Below, piece by piece: positions 25,788 through 35,173 of a stretch of 64,000 nucleotides of DNA; the first letter of the stretch is position 1, and each line of letters starts with the position of its first letter. Under the pieces are notes generated by a model. That model did no database searches, was not told the DNA's origin, and saw only the letters and a list, made by a program, of their open reading frames with translations. The position numbers and the translations under genes are program-made. The stretch spans positions 1 to 64,000 of the forward strand of contig JBEHWK010000002.1 in NCBI GenBank assembly GCA_040217795.1, given 5' to 3'. Source of the stretch: Clostridium_T sp040217795 (lineage in GTDB: Bacteria > Bacillota > Clostridia > Clostridiales > Clostridiaceae).

Positions 25788-26840
25788 ATGAAAGGTCTAA
25801 AATGTGAAGTTTCTCTGAATAATATTGAATATAATTTAGAGAAAATTAAAGAACTTAATATTGGGAAAAAATCCATTGCAGTTGTAAAAGCAAATGCCTA
25901 TGGACTAGGCTTGGAAGGTATTGCGGAATTTTTGAGGGACAGGGTTGATTACTTTGCTGTTGCTGAACTGGATGAAGCCAAAAGGATTCCGGAAGAGAAA
26001 GAAGTTCTGATTTTAAGCCCTCTGCTGAATCATACAGATTTTTCAGAGTTTAAAGAAAATATAATTTTTACAATTGATAACGAAGATATAATTGATAAAA
26101 TTCCTGAAGAAGTCGGATATAAAGTCCACGTATATGTAGATACGGGAATGAACAGAATGGGGATAAAGCCTCAGGATCTGGACAGGGTAATTGAAAAAAT
26201 CGGAGCACAAAGACCTGAGATTACAATTCATGGAATATATACTCATTTACATAATACTAAGGATACAAAGTATACACTGAAGCAAATTGGTATATTTAAG
26301 GATGCATGTGAGAAATATATAGGAAAGATACCGCTTATTCATGCATTGAATTCTGCAGGTACATTAAATGAAGAGGTTAGAAAAGCCTGTGATTTTACGA
26401 ATGCATTCAGAACCGGCAATTTGCTTTATGGATATGACGGGTTAACTGACGGTTTTAAAAAAACATACAGTTATTTTGCGGATATAATAAATACATATAC
26501 AGTTCATGCTGGTGAACATATTGGATATGGACTCTCATATAAAGCGAAAAAAGATATTAAAGTTGGAGTCCTGGGAATCGGAAACATAGAGCATTTAGGT
26601 TTTAACAGAGATGTAAGACATAATATTTTTTATGATATTTTAAAAGTCATATACAACCATATAAAAAAGAGACCGGTTATTTTTGAGGAAACCACGGGAG
26701 TGGGTATCATCGGGAGACCCAATATGAATATAACTTTAGTGGATGTGTCCGATATTGATGTTAACAACAAATTGAGAATTGAAATTTCTGCCATTTTGGC
26801 AGACAGCAGCATACCTAAAACATATAAATACGAACAATAA
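25788..26840 (+). CDS. alr: Alanine racemase, divergent
   Basis: A 350-residue fold-type III PLP enzyme that makes D-alanine for the cell wall. The PLP lysine is in VVKANAYGLG (about residue 34), the substrate region MNRMGIK is present, FRTGNLLYG supplies the PLP-contacting arginine, and the second catalytic tyrosine is probably in HIGYGLSYKAKK. Two normal motifs are altered: the usual GYADG reads GIGNIEH, and the CMDQ region reads NMNIT. It may act on other amino acids. The ATG at 25788 lies seven bases after AAGGAG; an ATG three bases earlier and a TTG six bases earlier are also in frame. Confidence 0.8.
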   Translation: MKGLKCEVSLNNIEYNLEKIKELNIGKKSIAVVKANAYGLGLEGIAEFLRDRVDYFAVAELDEAKRIPEEKEVLILSPLLNHTDFSEFKENIIFTIDNEDIIDKIPEEVGYKVHVYVDTGMNRMGIKPQDLDRVIEKIGAQRPEITIHGIYTHLHNTKDTKYTLKQIGIFKDACEKYIGKIPLIHALNSAGTLNEEVRKACDFTNAFRTGNLLYGYDGLTDGFKKTYSYFADIINTYTVHAGEHIGYGLSYKAKKDIKVGVLGIGNIEHLGFNRDVRHNIFYDILKVIYNHIKKRPVIFEETTGVGIIGRPNMNITLVDVSDIDVNNKLRIEISAILADSSIPKTYKYEQ

Positions 26841-26903
26841 AAGAATACACAATGCGTCTATTTCGTTGTGTGACGAAAGAAAAAGGAAATTAAATTAATA
26901 AGG

Positions 26904-27041
26904 TTGACAATAATATTCTGCAATGTTAAGCTAAATTAGTAAAGGGCGAATAATTTTCAAGTAATAACTTAAAATATTCGAACAATGGCGTATCCCTTTG
27001 ACTTTGATATAGTCACTTGGGGTTTCCCCAAGTGTTTTTTT
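26904..27041 (+). promoter_or_regulatory. Structured leader with attenuator upstream of purL
   Basis: The 320 bases between alr and purL hold no gene. TTGACA (26904-26909) is a candidate -35 box with a weak -10 near 26926. AAAGGG (26941-26946) pairs with CCCTTT (26994-26999) around a long hairpin (CGAATA at 26947 with TATTCG at 26975, AATA loop). A perfect 9-bp terminator follows (CACTTGGGG 27014-27022, CCCCAAGTG 27026-27034, seven T). A further hairpin, AATGGAAA/TTTCCATT, lies at 27085-27105. The layout is that of an aptamer followed by a terminator, but it does not show the guanine (G-box) or ZTP riboswitch cores. Confidence 0.6.
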
Positions 27042-27160
27042 ATTATTTTCACAAGTATTATTTTAAAATATAATTCAAAGCACTAATGGAAACCAGTTTT
27101 CCATTGCAAAATGACGAAGACATTCTTTATTATAAATAATAAATTTGGAGGTTAGAGATA

Positions 27161-30100
27161 ATGTCTAAAGTAACAACTGTTTTTGTAGAAAAAAGGAAGG
27201 GTTTTGACGTAGAGGCAAAAGGAATATACGAAGACTTCAGAATTAATTTGGCTATAAAGTCAATTGAAAGTGTCAGAGTATTGAACAAATATACTGTAGC
27301 AGATCTTTCAGAAAAATATGAGGCAAATGCGATCAACTCTATCTTTTCTGAACCGATGGTAGATGACGTATTTACAGGTGAATTTAAATTAGGCGATTCA
27401 GAATGGGCATTTTGTGTTGAATATCTTCCAGGTCAATATGATCAAAGAGCAGCATCTGCAGAAGAATGTTATAAAATATTGACTGCCGGAGAACAGATAA
27501 AAGTTAAATCTGCAAAAGTAGTAGTAGTTTGTGGTAATTTAACACAGGAAGAAAAAGAAAAAGTTAAGAGCTACTACATAAATCCAGTAGACTCCAGAGA
27601 AGTAGAAATAAATTCAAAAGAAATCTTTTCAGAATATTTAGTGCCTGAAGATGTTAAAACATTGGATGGTTTTATAGACTTGGCAGAAGATCAAATCAAG
27701 TCACTTCACGAGGATCTTTCCCTGGCTATGAGCTTAGCGGATCTTTTATTAGTTCAATCATATTTTAAACAAGAAAACAGAAATCCAAGTATAACAGAAA
27801 TTAAGGTAATTGATACATATTGGTCTGATCACTGCAGACATACTACATTTTTAACAAACATAACAAATGTTGAAATTGAAGAAGGTACATATAATAGAGC
27901 ACTTATAAACAGTTTCGAGGAATATAAGAATTCAAGAAATTTTGTATACGGAGAAACTCCTAGAGATATAAACCTTATGGACATCGCTGTATTAGCTGCT
28001 AAGGAGTTAAGAAAGAAAGGCTTGCTGAAAGATCTAGACGAGTCTGAAGAAATAAATGCATGTTCAATAAAAGCAAAAGTTGAAACAGATAAAGGTGTTA
28101 TGGACTATTTAATAATGTTCAAAAATGAAACCCATAACCATCCTACAGAAATAGAACCATACGGTGGTGCTGCAACTTGTCTGGGAGGAGCTATCAGAGA
28201 CCCTCTTTCAGGAAGAAGTTATGTTTACCAGGCTATGAGAGTGACAGGATCCGGAGATCCGACTGAAAGTGTTAAAGACACAATGAAAGGAAAACTTCCT
28301 CAAAGAACAATAACTTTAGGAGCCGCTCACGGATATAGTTCTTACGGAAATCAAATAGGATTGGCTACAGGCCAGGTTGCTGAATTATATCACAACAACT
28401 ACAAGGCTAAGAGACTTGAAGTAGGTGCAGTAATCGGAGCAGCCCCTATGGAAAATGTACGCAGGGAAAGACCTGTTGCAGGAGATATAATCATACTTCT
28501 TGGAGGAAGAACCGGAAGAGATGGTGTCGGAGGGGCTACAGGTTCATCAAAGGAACATACTGAAGAATCTATAGAAGTATGCGGAGCTGAAGTTCAAAAA
28601 GGTAATGCGCCTACAGAAAGAAAAATCCAAAGATTATTCAGAAAGAAAGAAGTTGCATCTCTAATTAAAAGATGTAATGACTTCGGTGCCGGTGGAGTAT
28701 CAGTTGCTATCGGAGAATTGAGTGAAGGTCTGGATATCAATCTTGATAAGGTTCCTAAAAAATATGAAGGTCTTGACGGAACTGAACTTGCTGTGTCTGA
28801 ATCACAGGAAAGAATGGCCGTTGTTGTTGATAAAAATGATGTAGATAAATTCATAGAATACTCAAATGGTGAAAACCTTGAAGCTACAGTTGTTGCTGAA
28901 GTTACAGATGAAAAAAGATTAAGAATGTACTGGAACAACAAGTTGATTGTTGACCTGAAGAGAGAATTCTTAGATACAAATGGAGCTAAGGCGTACACTG
29001 AAGTTAAGGTTACTCTTCCAAAAGATGAAGCTAATGTATTCAGCAGAGAAATCAAGGGAGACATAAAAGAAAACTGGATCAATACTTTAGGAAGCTTAAA
29101 TGTTGCTTCTCAAAAGGGACTTGTTGAGAGATTCGATTCAACAATCGGAACAAATACAGTATTGATGCCTTTCGGAGGACAAAATCAGCTTACACCTGCT
29201 GAAGGTATGGCTGCTAAAATTCCTGTTCAGGGAGCAGATTCGAAAGATGCAACTTTGATGACTTATGGATTCAATCCTGAAATAGGTCTTTGGAGTCCAT
29301 TCCATATGGGATATTATGCAGTAATTGAATCACTTACTAAACTTGTTGCAATGGGAGGAGATTACAGAAAATCTCACCTGACTTTCCAGGAGTACTTTGA
29401 AAGATTAGGAACTGCTAAAGAAAGATGGGGTAAACCATTTGCTGCATTACTTGGAGCATTCAAGGTTCAAAAGGAACTTTCACTTGCTGCAATCGGAGGA
29501 AAAGATTCCATGTCAGGAAGCTTTGGAGACATGGATGTACCACCTACACTTGTTTCATTTGCAGTAGCGGTTGAAAAGGCTGAAAATGTAATATCACCTG
29601 AATTTAAGTATGCAGGGTCCAAGTTAGTTTTGATAAAAACTGACAGAAATGAAGAAGAAACATTGAATTTAGAACAATACATTTCAAATATGAATAAGCT
29701 TGTAGATCTGATAAAAGATAAAAAAGTTATATCTGCATTTACATTGAAATTTGGAGGAGTTTCTGAAGCTGTTTCAAAGATGGCATTTGGAAATAGAATC
29801 GGAGCTGAGATTACAGGCTTAGACAATACTGAATTATTTGGATTTAATCCAGGGGCTGTATTAGTTGAAGTTAAAGGAGCAGATTACAGTGAGGAACTGT
29901 TTAATGGATGCAACTTCAAAGTGATTGGTAAAACAATTGATTCGGAAAAAATAATCATTAATGGTGAAGAGTTATCATTGGATGAAGTTCTTGACACTTG
30001 GAGACACAAGCTTGAAGGTGTGTTCAAGAGTGAAACACCTAAAGTTCCGGAGGTTGATGCTAATATTCCGGAAGTTAGCAAGACAGTAAAATCTCCAGTA

Positions 30101-30910
30101 ATTAAAGTGGCAAAACCAAGAGTGATAATTCCTGTATTCCCAGGAAATAACTGTGAAGATGATTGTGAAAGAGCATTTGTTAGAGCGGGAGGGGAAGTAA
30201 ATCAATTCCTGTTCAGGAACCTAAACAAAGAAATGCTTGTTGAATCACTGGAAGGATTGGAAAGAGAAATAAGAAATTCTCAAATAATATGTATACCAGG
30301 AGGATTCTCAGCAGCTGATGAACCGGACGGATCAGGAAAGTTCATTGCTACAGTGTTCAGAAACGAACGTATAAAAGATGCTGTTATGGATTTACTGAAT
30401 AACAGAGATGGTCTTATCATAGGTATATGTAACGGCTTCCAGGCACTTGTGAAGCTTGGATTGGTTCCATATGGCGAAATAAGGGAAATGAGCCCTGAAA
30501 TGCCTACATTGACATATAACAATATAAACAGACATATGAGTTCATTGATAAGAACAAAAATTTCCTCAAAAATTTCACCATGGTTCTCTGAAGTTAAGCT
30601 TGGGGATATCCATACTGTAGCCATATCTCACGGAGAAGGAAGATTCGTTGCTTCTGAAGAAGTTTTAAATGATATGATCAAAAATGGACAGATAGCAACA
30701 CAATATGTTGATCTGGAAGGCAAGGTATCTTTAAATATGCCATTTAATCCTAACGGATCAGTATTGGGAATAGAAGGAATCACTTCTCCTGATGGAAGAA
30801 TTTTAGGTAAGATGGCTCATTCAGAAAGAATTACATCAGAATTATATAAAAATGTACCTGGAGATTTTGATCAAAAGATCTTTGAAGGCGGAATAAATTA
30901 CTTTAAATAA
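27161..30910 (+). CDS. purL: Phosphoribosylformylglycinamidine synthase, single chain
   Basis: PurL makes FGAM from FGAR, glutamine and ATP in step four of purine synthesis. At 1249 residues this is the one-chain form with a fused glutaminase, of the clade II type found in Clostridia. Two PurM-like halves are seen (ETHNHPTEIEPYGGAATCLGG near 325; GGKDSMSG near 780). The C-terminal amidotransferase has FPGNNCEDDC, PGGFSAADEPDGSG, the nucleophile cysteine in GICNGFQALVKLG and the SHGEGRF histidine region. It is the first gene of the pur operon, about 16 bases ahead of purE. GGAGGTTAGAG precedes its ATG. Confidence 0.95.
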   Translation: MSKVTTVFVEKRKGFDVEAKGIYEDFRINLAIKSIESVRVLNKYTVADLSEKYEANAINSIFSEPMVDDVFTGEFKLGDSEWAFCVEYLPGQYDQRAASAEECYKILTAGEQIKVKSAKVVVVCGNLTQEEKEKVKSYYINPVDSREVEINSKEIFSEYLVPEDVKTLDGFIDLAEDQIKSLHEDLSLAMSLADLLLVQSYFKQENRNPSITEIKVIDTYWSDHCRHTTFLTNITNVEIEEGTYNRALINSFEEYKNSRNFVYGETPRDINLMDIAVLAAKELRKKGLLKDLDESEEINACSIKAKVETDKGVMDYLIMFKNETHNHPTEIEPYGGAATCLGGAIRDPLSGRSYVYQAMRVTGSGDPTESVKDTMKGKLPQRTITLGAAHGYSSYGNQIGLATGQVAELYHNNYKAKRLEVGAVIGAAPMENVRRERPVAGDIIILLGGRTGRDGVGGATGSSKEHTEESIEVCGAEVQKGNAPTERKIQRLFRKKEVASLIKRCNDFGAGGVSVAIGELSEGLDINLDKVPKKYEGLDGTELAVSESQERMAVVVDKNDVDKFIEYSNGENLEATVVAEVTDEKRLRMYWNNKLIVDLKREFLDTNGAKAYTEVKVTLPKDEANVFSREIKGDIKENWINTLGSLNVASQKGLVERFDSTIGTNTVLMPFGGQNQLTPAEGMAAKIPVQGADSKDATLMTYGFNPEIGLWSPFHMGYYAVIESLTKLVAMGGDYRKSHLTFQEYFERLGTAKERWGKPFAALLGAFKVQKELSLAAIGGKDSMSGSFGDMDVPPTLVSFAVAVEKAENVISPEFKYAGSKLVLIKTDRNEEETLNLEQYISNMNKLVDLIKDKKVISAFTLKFGGVSEAVSKMAFGNRIGAEITGLDNTELFGFNPGAVLVEVKGADYSEELFNGCNFKVIGKTIDSEKIIINGEELSLDEVLDTWRHKLEGVFKSETPKVPEVDANIPEVSKTVKSPVIKVAKPRVIIPVFPGNNCEDDCERAFVRAGGEVNQFLFRNLNKEMLVESLEGLEREIRNSQIICIPGGFSAADEPDGSGKFIATVFRNERIKDAVMDLLNNRDGLIIGICNGFQALVKLGLVPYGEIREMSPEMPTLTYNNINRHMSSLIRTKISSKISPWFSEVKLGDIHTVAISHGEGRFVASEEVLNDMIKNGQIATQYVDLEGKVSLNMPFNPNGSVLGIEGITSPDGRILGKMAHSERITSELYKNVPGDFDQKIFEGGINYFK

Positions 30911-30925
30911 ACGGAGGGTTTGTTA

Positions 30926-31405
30926 ATGAAAGTAGCGATCTTTTTTGGAAGTAAATCAGATACGGATGTTATGAGAGGTGCAGCAAATGCATTGAAGGAA
31001 TTCAACATTGACTACAAGGCATATGTTCTTTCAGCTCACAGAGTTCCGGAGAAATTGACTGAAACTTTAATTGAAGCTGAAAACAGCGGATGTGAAGTGA
31101 TTATTGCGGGTGCTGGCCTTGCAGCCCACCTGCCAGGTGTAATAGCTTCCCAGACTACGCTGCCTGTAATAGGGGTTCCTATAAAAGGAGCTGTAGAAGG
31201 GATGGATGCACTATTTTCAATAGTTCAGATGCCTAAGTCAATTCCGGTTGCAACTGTAGGAATCAATAACAGTTATAATGCAGGAATGCTGGCAGTTCAA
31301 ATACTTTCAATCAAATATCCTGAAATCAAAGAAGCTTTAAAAAACTTCAGAAGTGAAATGAAAAGAAAATTTATTGAAGAAAACGGTGAAGGAGTAGATC
31401 TATAA
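30926..31405 (+). CDS. purE: AIR carboxylase, class II PurE
   Basis: A 159-residue PurE. The sequence carries the class II features IIAGAGLAAHLPGVIAS, VIGVPIKGAVEGMDALFSIV and VATVGINNSYNAG, rather than the class I GAGGAAHLPGM form. Class II enzymes convert AIR directly to CAIR using CO2 and need no PurK, which agrees with the lack of purK here. SAHRVPE supplies the catalytic histidine region. The ATG at 30926 is seven bases after GGAGGG; a TTG two codons earlier is unlikely. It is the second gene of the operon, and its stop overlaps the purC start by one base. Confidence 0.9.
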   Translation: MKVAIFFGSKSDTDVMRGAANALKEFNIDYKAYVLSAHRVPEKLTETLIEAENSGCEVIIAGAGLAAHLPGVIASQTTLPVIGVPIKGAVEGMDALFSIVQMPKSIPVATVGINNSYNAGMLAVQILSIKYPEIKEALKNFRSEMKRKFIEENGEGVDL

Positions 31406-32115
31406 TGGAAAAATTACAAATGTTATATGAAGGAAAGGCAAAACAAATATACGCAACAGATAAAGCAGATGAGGTAATAGTTTATTATAAAGACGATGCT
31501 ACTGCATTTAACGGAGAAAAAAAAGGAAGCATAGAAGACAAGGGAGCGTTAAATAATGCCATAACTTCTGTTATTTTTGAATTGTTAAACAAAAATGGAG
31601 TTAAGACACACTTCATAAAACAATTGAATGAAAGAGAACAGCTTTGCAAAAAAGTTGAAATAGTTCCATTAGAAGTAATAGTAAGAAATGTAGCAGCCGG
31701 AAGCATGGCTAAGAAATTGGGTCTTGAAGAAGGCTTCGAACTTAAGACTACAGTATATGAATTAAGCTATAAGGATGATTCTCTTGGGGATCCGATGATA
31801 AATGATTTCCATGCTGTAGGAATAGGAGCTGCCACGTTTGAAGAATTAGACGAGATTTATGCTATCACAAGAAAAGTTAATGAAATATTAAAGGAATTCT
31901 TCCTTAAATTAAATATTAAATTAATTGACTTCAAGATAGAATTCGGAAGATATAACGGTGAAATAATTCTTGCTGATGAAATTTCTCCTGATACTTGCAG
32001 ATTCTGGGATGCAACAACAAATGAAAAGTTAGATAAGGACAGATTCAGAAGAGATCTTGGAAATGTAAAAGATGCTTACGTAGAAATTTTAAAGAGAATT
32101 AAGAATGAAAAATAA
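31405..32115 (+). CDS. purC: SAICAR synthetase
   Basis: PurC joins aspartate to CAIR to give SAICAR. The 236-residue protein starts with the characteristic MLYEGKAKQIYATD and has GSIEDKGALNN, VPLEVIVRNVAAGSM and, near residue 195, LADEISPDTCRFWD. The length matches the family. TAATG overlaps the purE stop and the purC start, so the two are coupled. It lies ahead of purF. Confidence 0.96.
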   Translation: MEKLQMLYEGKAKQIYATDKADEVIVYYKDDATAFNGEKKGSIEDKGALNNAITSVIFELLNKNGVKTHFIKQLNEREQLCKKVEIVPLEVIVRNVAAGSMAKKLGLEEGFELKTTVYELSYKDDSLGDPMINDFHAVGIGAATFEELDEIYAITRKVNEILKEFFLKLNIKLIDFKIEFGRYNGEIILADEISPDTCRFWDATTNEKLDKDRFRRDLGNVKDAYVEILKRIKNEK

Positions 32116-32133
32116 AAGTGAGGTTTGATTTTA

Positions 32134-33549
32134 ATGTTAATAGATCCTAATGTTGATAAGTTTAAAGAAGAATGTGGTGTATTTGGTGTATATACAAATG
32201 GAGGAGTTGACGTAGCAAGGCTTACTTACTACGGGTTATACGCTCTTCAGCACAGAGGTCAGGAAAGTGCCGGTATAGCAGTAGGTGACGGAAATACAAT
32301 AGCTTTACATAAAGATTTAGGTCTATTAACTGAAGCTTTCAGTGAAAAAGACCTTGATAAACTTAGGGGAGATGTTGCAATAGGGCATGTAAGATATTCA
32401 ACTACAGGAGCAACAACTGCCGACAACGCACAGCCATTGCTTTCTAATTGTAAACTTGGTCCAATTGCAGTTGCTCATAACGGAAATCTGGTTAATGTTG
32501 ATATGTTAAGAGGATTGCTTGAAGATGTAGGATACGTATTTAATACAACAATTGATACTGAAGTTGTTATAAGTCTTATTGCAAGAGGTGCAAAAAGAGG
32601 AATAGAGAATGCTGTTTATGATGCAATCGGTGCAATTAAAGGATCTTTTGCAATGGTAATCTCAACTAAGGATAAATTAATCGGAGTAAGAGATCCGTAC
32701 GGAATAAGACCATTGGCTTTAGGTAAAATTGCTGAGGGATATGTTTTGACATCAGAAAGCTGTGCTTTTGATTCAATTGGAGCTGAATTCATAAGAGATA
32801 TTGAGCCGGGTGAACTAGTTATAATTGATGAAAATGGAGTAAAGAGCATAAGATATTCTGAAAAAACAGGAGGACATACTTGTGCATTTGAATATATCTA
32901 TTTTGCAAGACCTGATTCTATTATTGACGGAATAAATGTACATCAGGCAAGAGTAAGAGCCGGTGAACAGCTATTCCTGGAATCTCCTGTAGATGCGGAT
33001 GTAGTTATAGGTGTTCCTGATTCAGGACTTCCAGCAGCTGTCGGATATTCCAAGGCATCTGGAATCCCTTATGATATGGGCTTTGTGAAAAACAGATACG
33101 TAGGAAGAACATTCATAACACCAAATCAGGAATTAAGGGAAAGAGCGGTTTCAGTTAAACTTAATCCGCTGAAATGCAATGTAGAAGGTAAAAGAGTTAT
33201 CCTGATCGATGACTCAATAGTAAGAGGAACTACTTCCAGACATTTGATAGAGGCTTTAAGAAAAGCAGGAGCTACTGAAGTACATTTCAGAGTTGCTTCA
33301 CCGACTGTAATGTATCCATGTTATTTTGGAATAGACACACCTTACAGAAATGAATTAATCGGTGCAATTAAAACACTTGAAGAAATCAGAGAAGTCGTAG
33401 GAAGTGATTCTTTAGCTTACTTAAGTATCGATGGATTGAAAAAATCTTTAGGTAAAAATAGTATTAATGGTTTCTGTATTGGATGCCTGAATGGTAAGTA
33501 TCCGGTAAGTACTCCAATTGAAACTGCTAAAGACTATTTAGAAAGGTAG
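32134..33549 (+). CDS. purF: Amidophosphoribosyltransferase
   Basis: PurF catalyses the first committed step, making phosphoribosylamine from PRPP and glutamine. The 471-residue protein has a short propeptide before the nucleophile cysteine in KEECGVFGVY (about C13), a glutaminase domain with RGQESAGI and VRYSTTG, and the PRPP loop VILIDDSIVRGTTSR near residue 355. Cysteines in HTCAFEYIYFARPDS, PLKCNVEG and GFCIGCLNGKYP mark the Bacillus type with a [4Fe-4S] cluster that makes the enzyme oxygen-sensitive. The ATG at 32134 is nine bases after GTGAGG; an earlier in-frame TTG sits too close to that site. Confidence 0.95.
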   Translation: MLIDPNVDKFKEECGVFGVYTNGGVDVARLTYYGLYALQHRGQESAGIAVGDGNTIALHKDLGLLTEAFSEKDLDKLRGDVAIGHVRYSTTGATTADNAQPLLSNCKLGPIAVAHNGNLVNVDMLRGLLEDVGYVFNTTIDTEVVISLIARGAKRGIENAVYDAIGAIKGSFAMVISTKDKLIGVRDPYGIRPLALGKIAEGYVLTSESCAFDSIGAEFIRDIEPGELVIIDENGVKSIRYSEKTGGHTCAFEYIYFARPDSIIDGINVHQARVRAGEQLFLESPVDADVVIGVPDSGLPAAVGYSKASGIPYDMGFVKNRYVGRTFITPNQELRERAVSVKLNPLKCNVEGKRVILIDDSIVRGTTSRHLIEALRKAGATEVHFRVASPTVMYPCYFGIDTPYRNELIGAIKTLEEIREVVGSDSLAYLSIDGLKKSLGKNSINGFCIGCLNGKYPVSTPIETAKDYLER

Positions 33550-33557
33550 GAATACAT

Positions 33558-34559
33558 ATGTTAACTTATAAAGATGCTGGGGTAAATATAGAAGAAGGTT
33601 ACAGAAGTGTTGACTTAATAAAAAGGTATGCAAAGGAAACATACAGCAATTATGTTCTTAACGGTCTTGGAAGCTTCGCGGGAATGTTTGAACTTCCTGA
33701 AGGTTATAAGAAGCCGGTATTAGTTTCAGGAACTGATGGTGTTGGAACTAAGCTTGAAATTGCTTTTAAGACTAAAAAATATGATACAGTTGGTATAGAC
33801 TGCGTTGCAATGTGTGTGAATGACATACTTTGTCATGGAGCAAAGCCATTATTTTTCCTGGATTACATAGCTTGTGGAAAACTTGAAGCAGAAGTTTCAA
33901 GTGATTTGGTTAAGGGTGTATGTGACGGATGTCTTCAATCTGATGCTGCTCTTGTAGGCGGAGAAACAGCTGAAATGCCTGGTTTCTATAAAGAAGGGGA
34001 ATATGATATAGCGGGATTCGCTGTAGGTATTGTTGATAAGGATAAGATAATCAACGGAAGCAACATAAATGAGGGAGATATACTTATAGGTATTCCTTCT
34101 TCAGGCCTTCACTCAAACGGATATTCATTGGTAAGAAAGCTTTTCCCTGATGTGTTTGAAAAATACAATGGAGAAGAAATCTGGAAAACTTTACTTACTC
34201 CAACAAAAATATATGTAAAACCTGTACTTGCACTTTTAGATAAATTTGAAATAAAAGGAATGGCACATGTTACTGGCGGTGGATTTATTGAGAATGTTCC
34301 AAGAATGTTCTCTAAAGAAAATCAGACTGCAGTAATAAAGAAAGATTCTTACCCATTACCTGAAATATTCAATTTAATAATTGAAAAAGGTGTTGCAAGA
34401 GATCACATGTATAACACTTTCAATATGGGAATTGGATTTGTTTTATGTGTAAATAAAGAAGATGCATCTGCAGTTATGGCAGAACTTAAAAATCTTGGGG
34501 AAGATTCTTATGAAATAGGCTACGTGAAAGCTGGAGGTGAAGGAGTTTGCTTAGAATAG
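33558..34559 (+). CDS. purM: AIR synthetase
   Basis: PurM closes the imidazole ring, turning FGAM to AIR with ATP. The 333-residue protein has the family's opening LTYKDAGVNIEEGYRSVDLI, SGTDGVGTKLEIAFK, the ATP-site VNDILCHGAKPLFFLDY, and VGGETAEMPGFY. The C-terminal half has HVTGGGFIENVPR and NMGIGFVLCV. The gene lies 8 bases after purF and overlaps purN by 13 bases. Confidence 0.96.
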   Translation: MLTYKDAGVNIEEGYRSVDLIKRYAKETYSNYVLNGLGSFAGMFELPEGYKKPVLVSGTDGVGTKLEIAFKTKKYDTVGIDCVAMCVNDILCHGAKPLFFLDYIACGKLEAEVSSDLVKGVCDGCLQSDAALVGGETAEMPGFYKEGEYDIAGFAVGIVDKDKIINGSNINEGDILIGIPSSGLHSNGYSLVRKLFPDVFEKYNGEEIWKTLLTPTKIYVKPVLALLDKFEIKGMAHVTGGGFIENVPRMFSKENQTAVIKKDSYPLPEIFNLIIEKGVARDHMYNTFNMGIGFVLCVNKEDASAVMAELKNLGEDSYEIGYVKAGGEGVCLE

Positions 34560-35173
34560 CAGTTTTAGTTTCAGGTGGAGGCAGCAATCTTCAGTCAGTT
34601 ATTGATGAAGTGAATAATGGTAATCTGGACTGTGAAATTAAATATGTTATTTCAGACTCTGAAAAGGCCTATGGGTTAGAGCGTGCTAAGAACAACGGTA
34701 TAGAAACAGCAGTCTTCGATAGAAAAATCTATAAAAAAGAAATTTCTGATAAGATTTTGGAATTTATAGATGGGAAGGTGGATTTAATTGTACTTGCAGG
34801 TTATCTCTCAATATTAGATGGTGAGATTCTGAGAGCCTTCAGAAACAGAATTATTAATATCCATCCATCTTTAATCCCTTCTTTTAGCGGGGCAGGGATG
34901 TATGGTATTCATGTACATGAAGCTGCAGTGAAAAAAGGTGTAAGATTTTCAGGATGTACTGTTCATTTTGTAAATGAAGAAGTTGACGGAGGGGAAATTT
35001 TACTGCAGGAAGTTGTACCTGTTTTACAGGAGGATACAGCTGACACGCTGCAACAAAGAGTTTTGGTGCAAGAGCATAAGCTTTTGCCCCAAGCTATTAA
35101 ATTGATTTCAGAAGGAAAAGTTAAAATAGAAAATGGCAGATGTTATATTCTTAACAATAAGGAGGATAATTAA
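34547..35173 (+). CDS. purN: GAR transformylase
   Basis: PurN transfers a formyl group from 10-formyl-THF to GAR. The 208-residue protein shows LRIAVLVSGGGSNLQSVID, VLAGYLSILDG, the catalytic IINIHPSLIPSFSG (Asn and His) and GVRFSGCTVHFVNEEVDGGEIL. Translation begins at TTG within purM, with GGAGGTGA as ribosome site. The TAATG junction with purH overlaps by one base. In part it uses the same folate cofactor pool as purH. Confidence 0.95.
   Translation: MLRIAVLVSGGGSNLQSVIDEVNNGNLDCEIKYVISDSEKAYGLERAKNNGIETAVFDRKIYKKEISDKILEFIDGKVDLIVLAGYLSILDGEILRAFRNRIINIHPSLIPSFSGAGMYGIHVHEAAVKKGVRFSGCTVHFVNEEVDGGEILLQEVVPVLQEDTADTLQQRVLVQEHKLLPQAIKLISEGKVKIENGRCYILNNKEDN

Noticed and set aside
26841..27160. 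Guanine or ZTP riboswitch ahead of purL
   Set aside because: The expected conserved cores could not be found, so only an unassigned structured leader is reported.
28594..29082. Long minus-strand open frame inside purL
   Set aside because: It is the reverse-strand shadow of a strongly conserved gene, with low-complexity Ser/Leu/Phe composition and no ribosome site.
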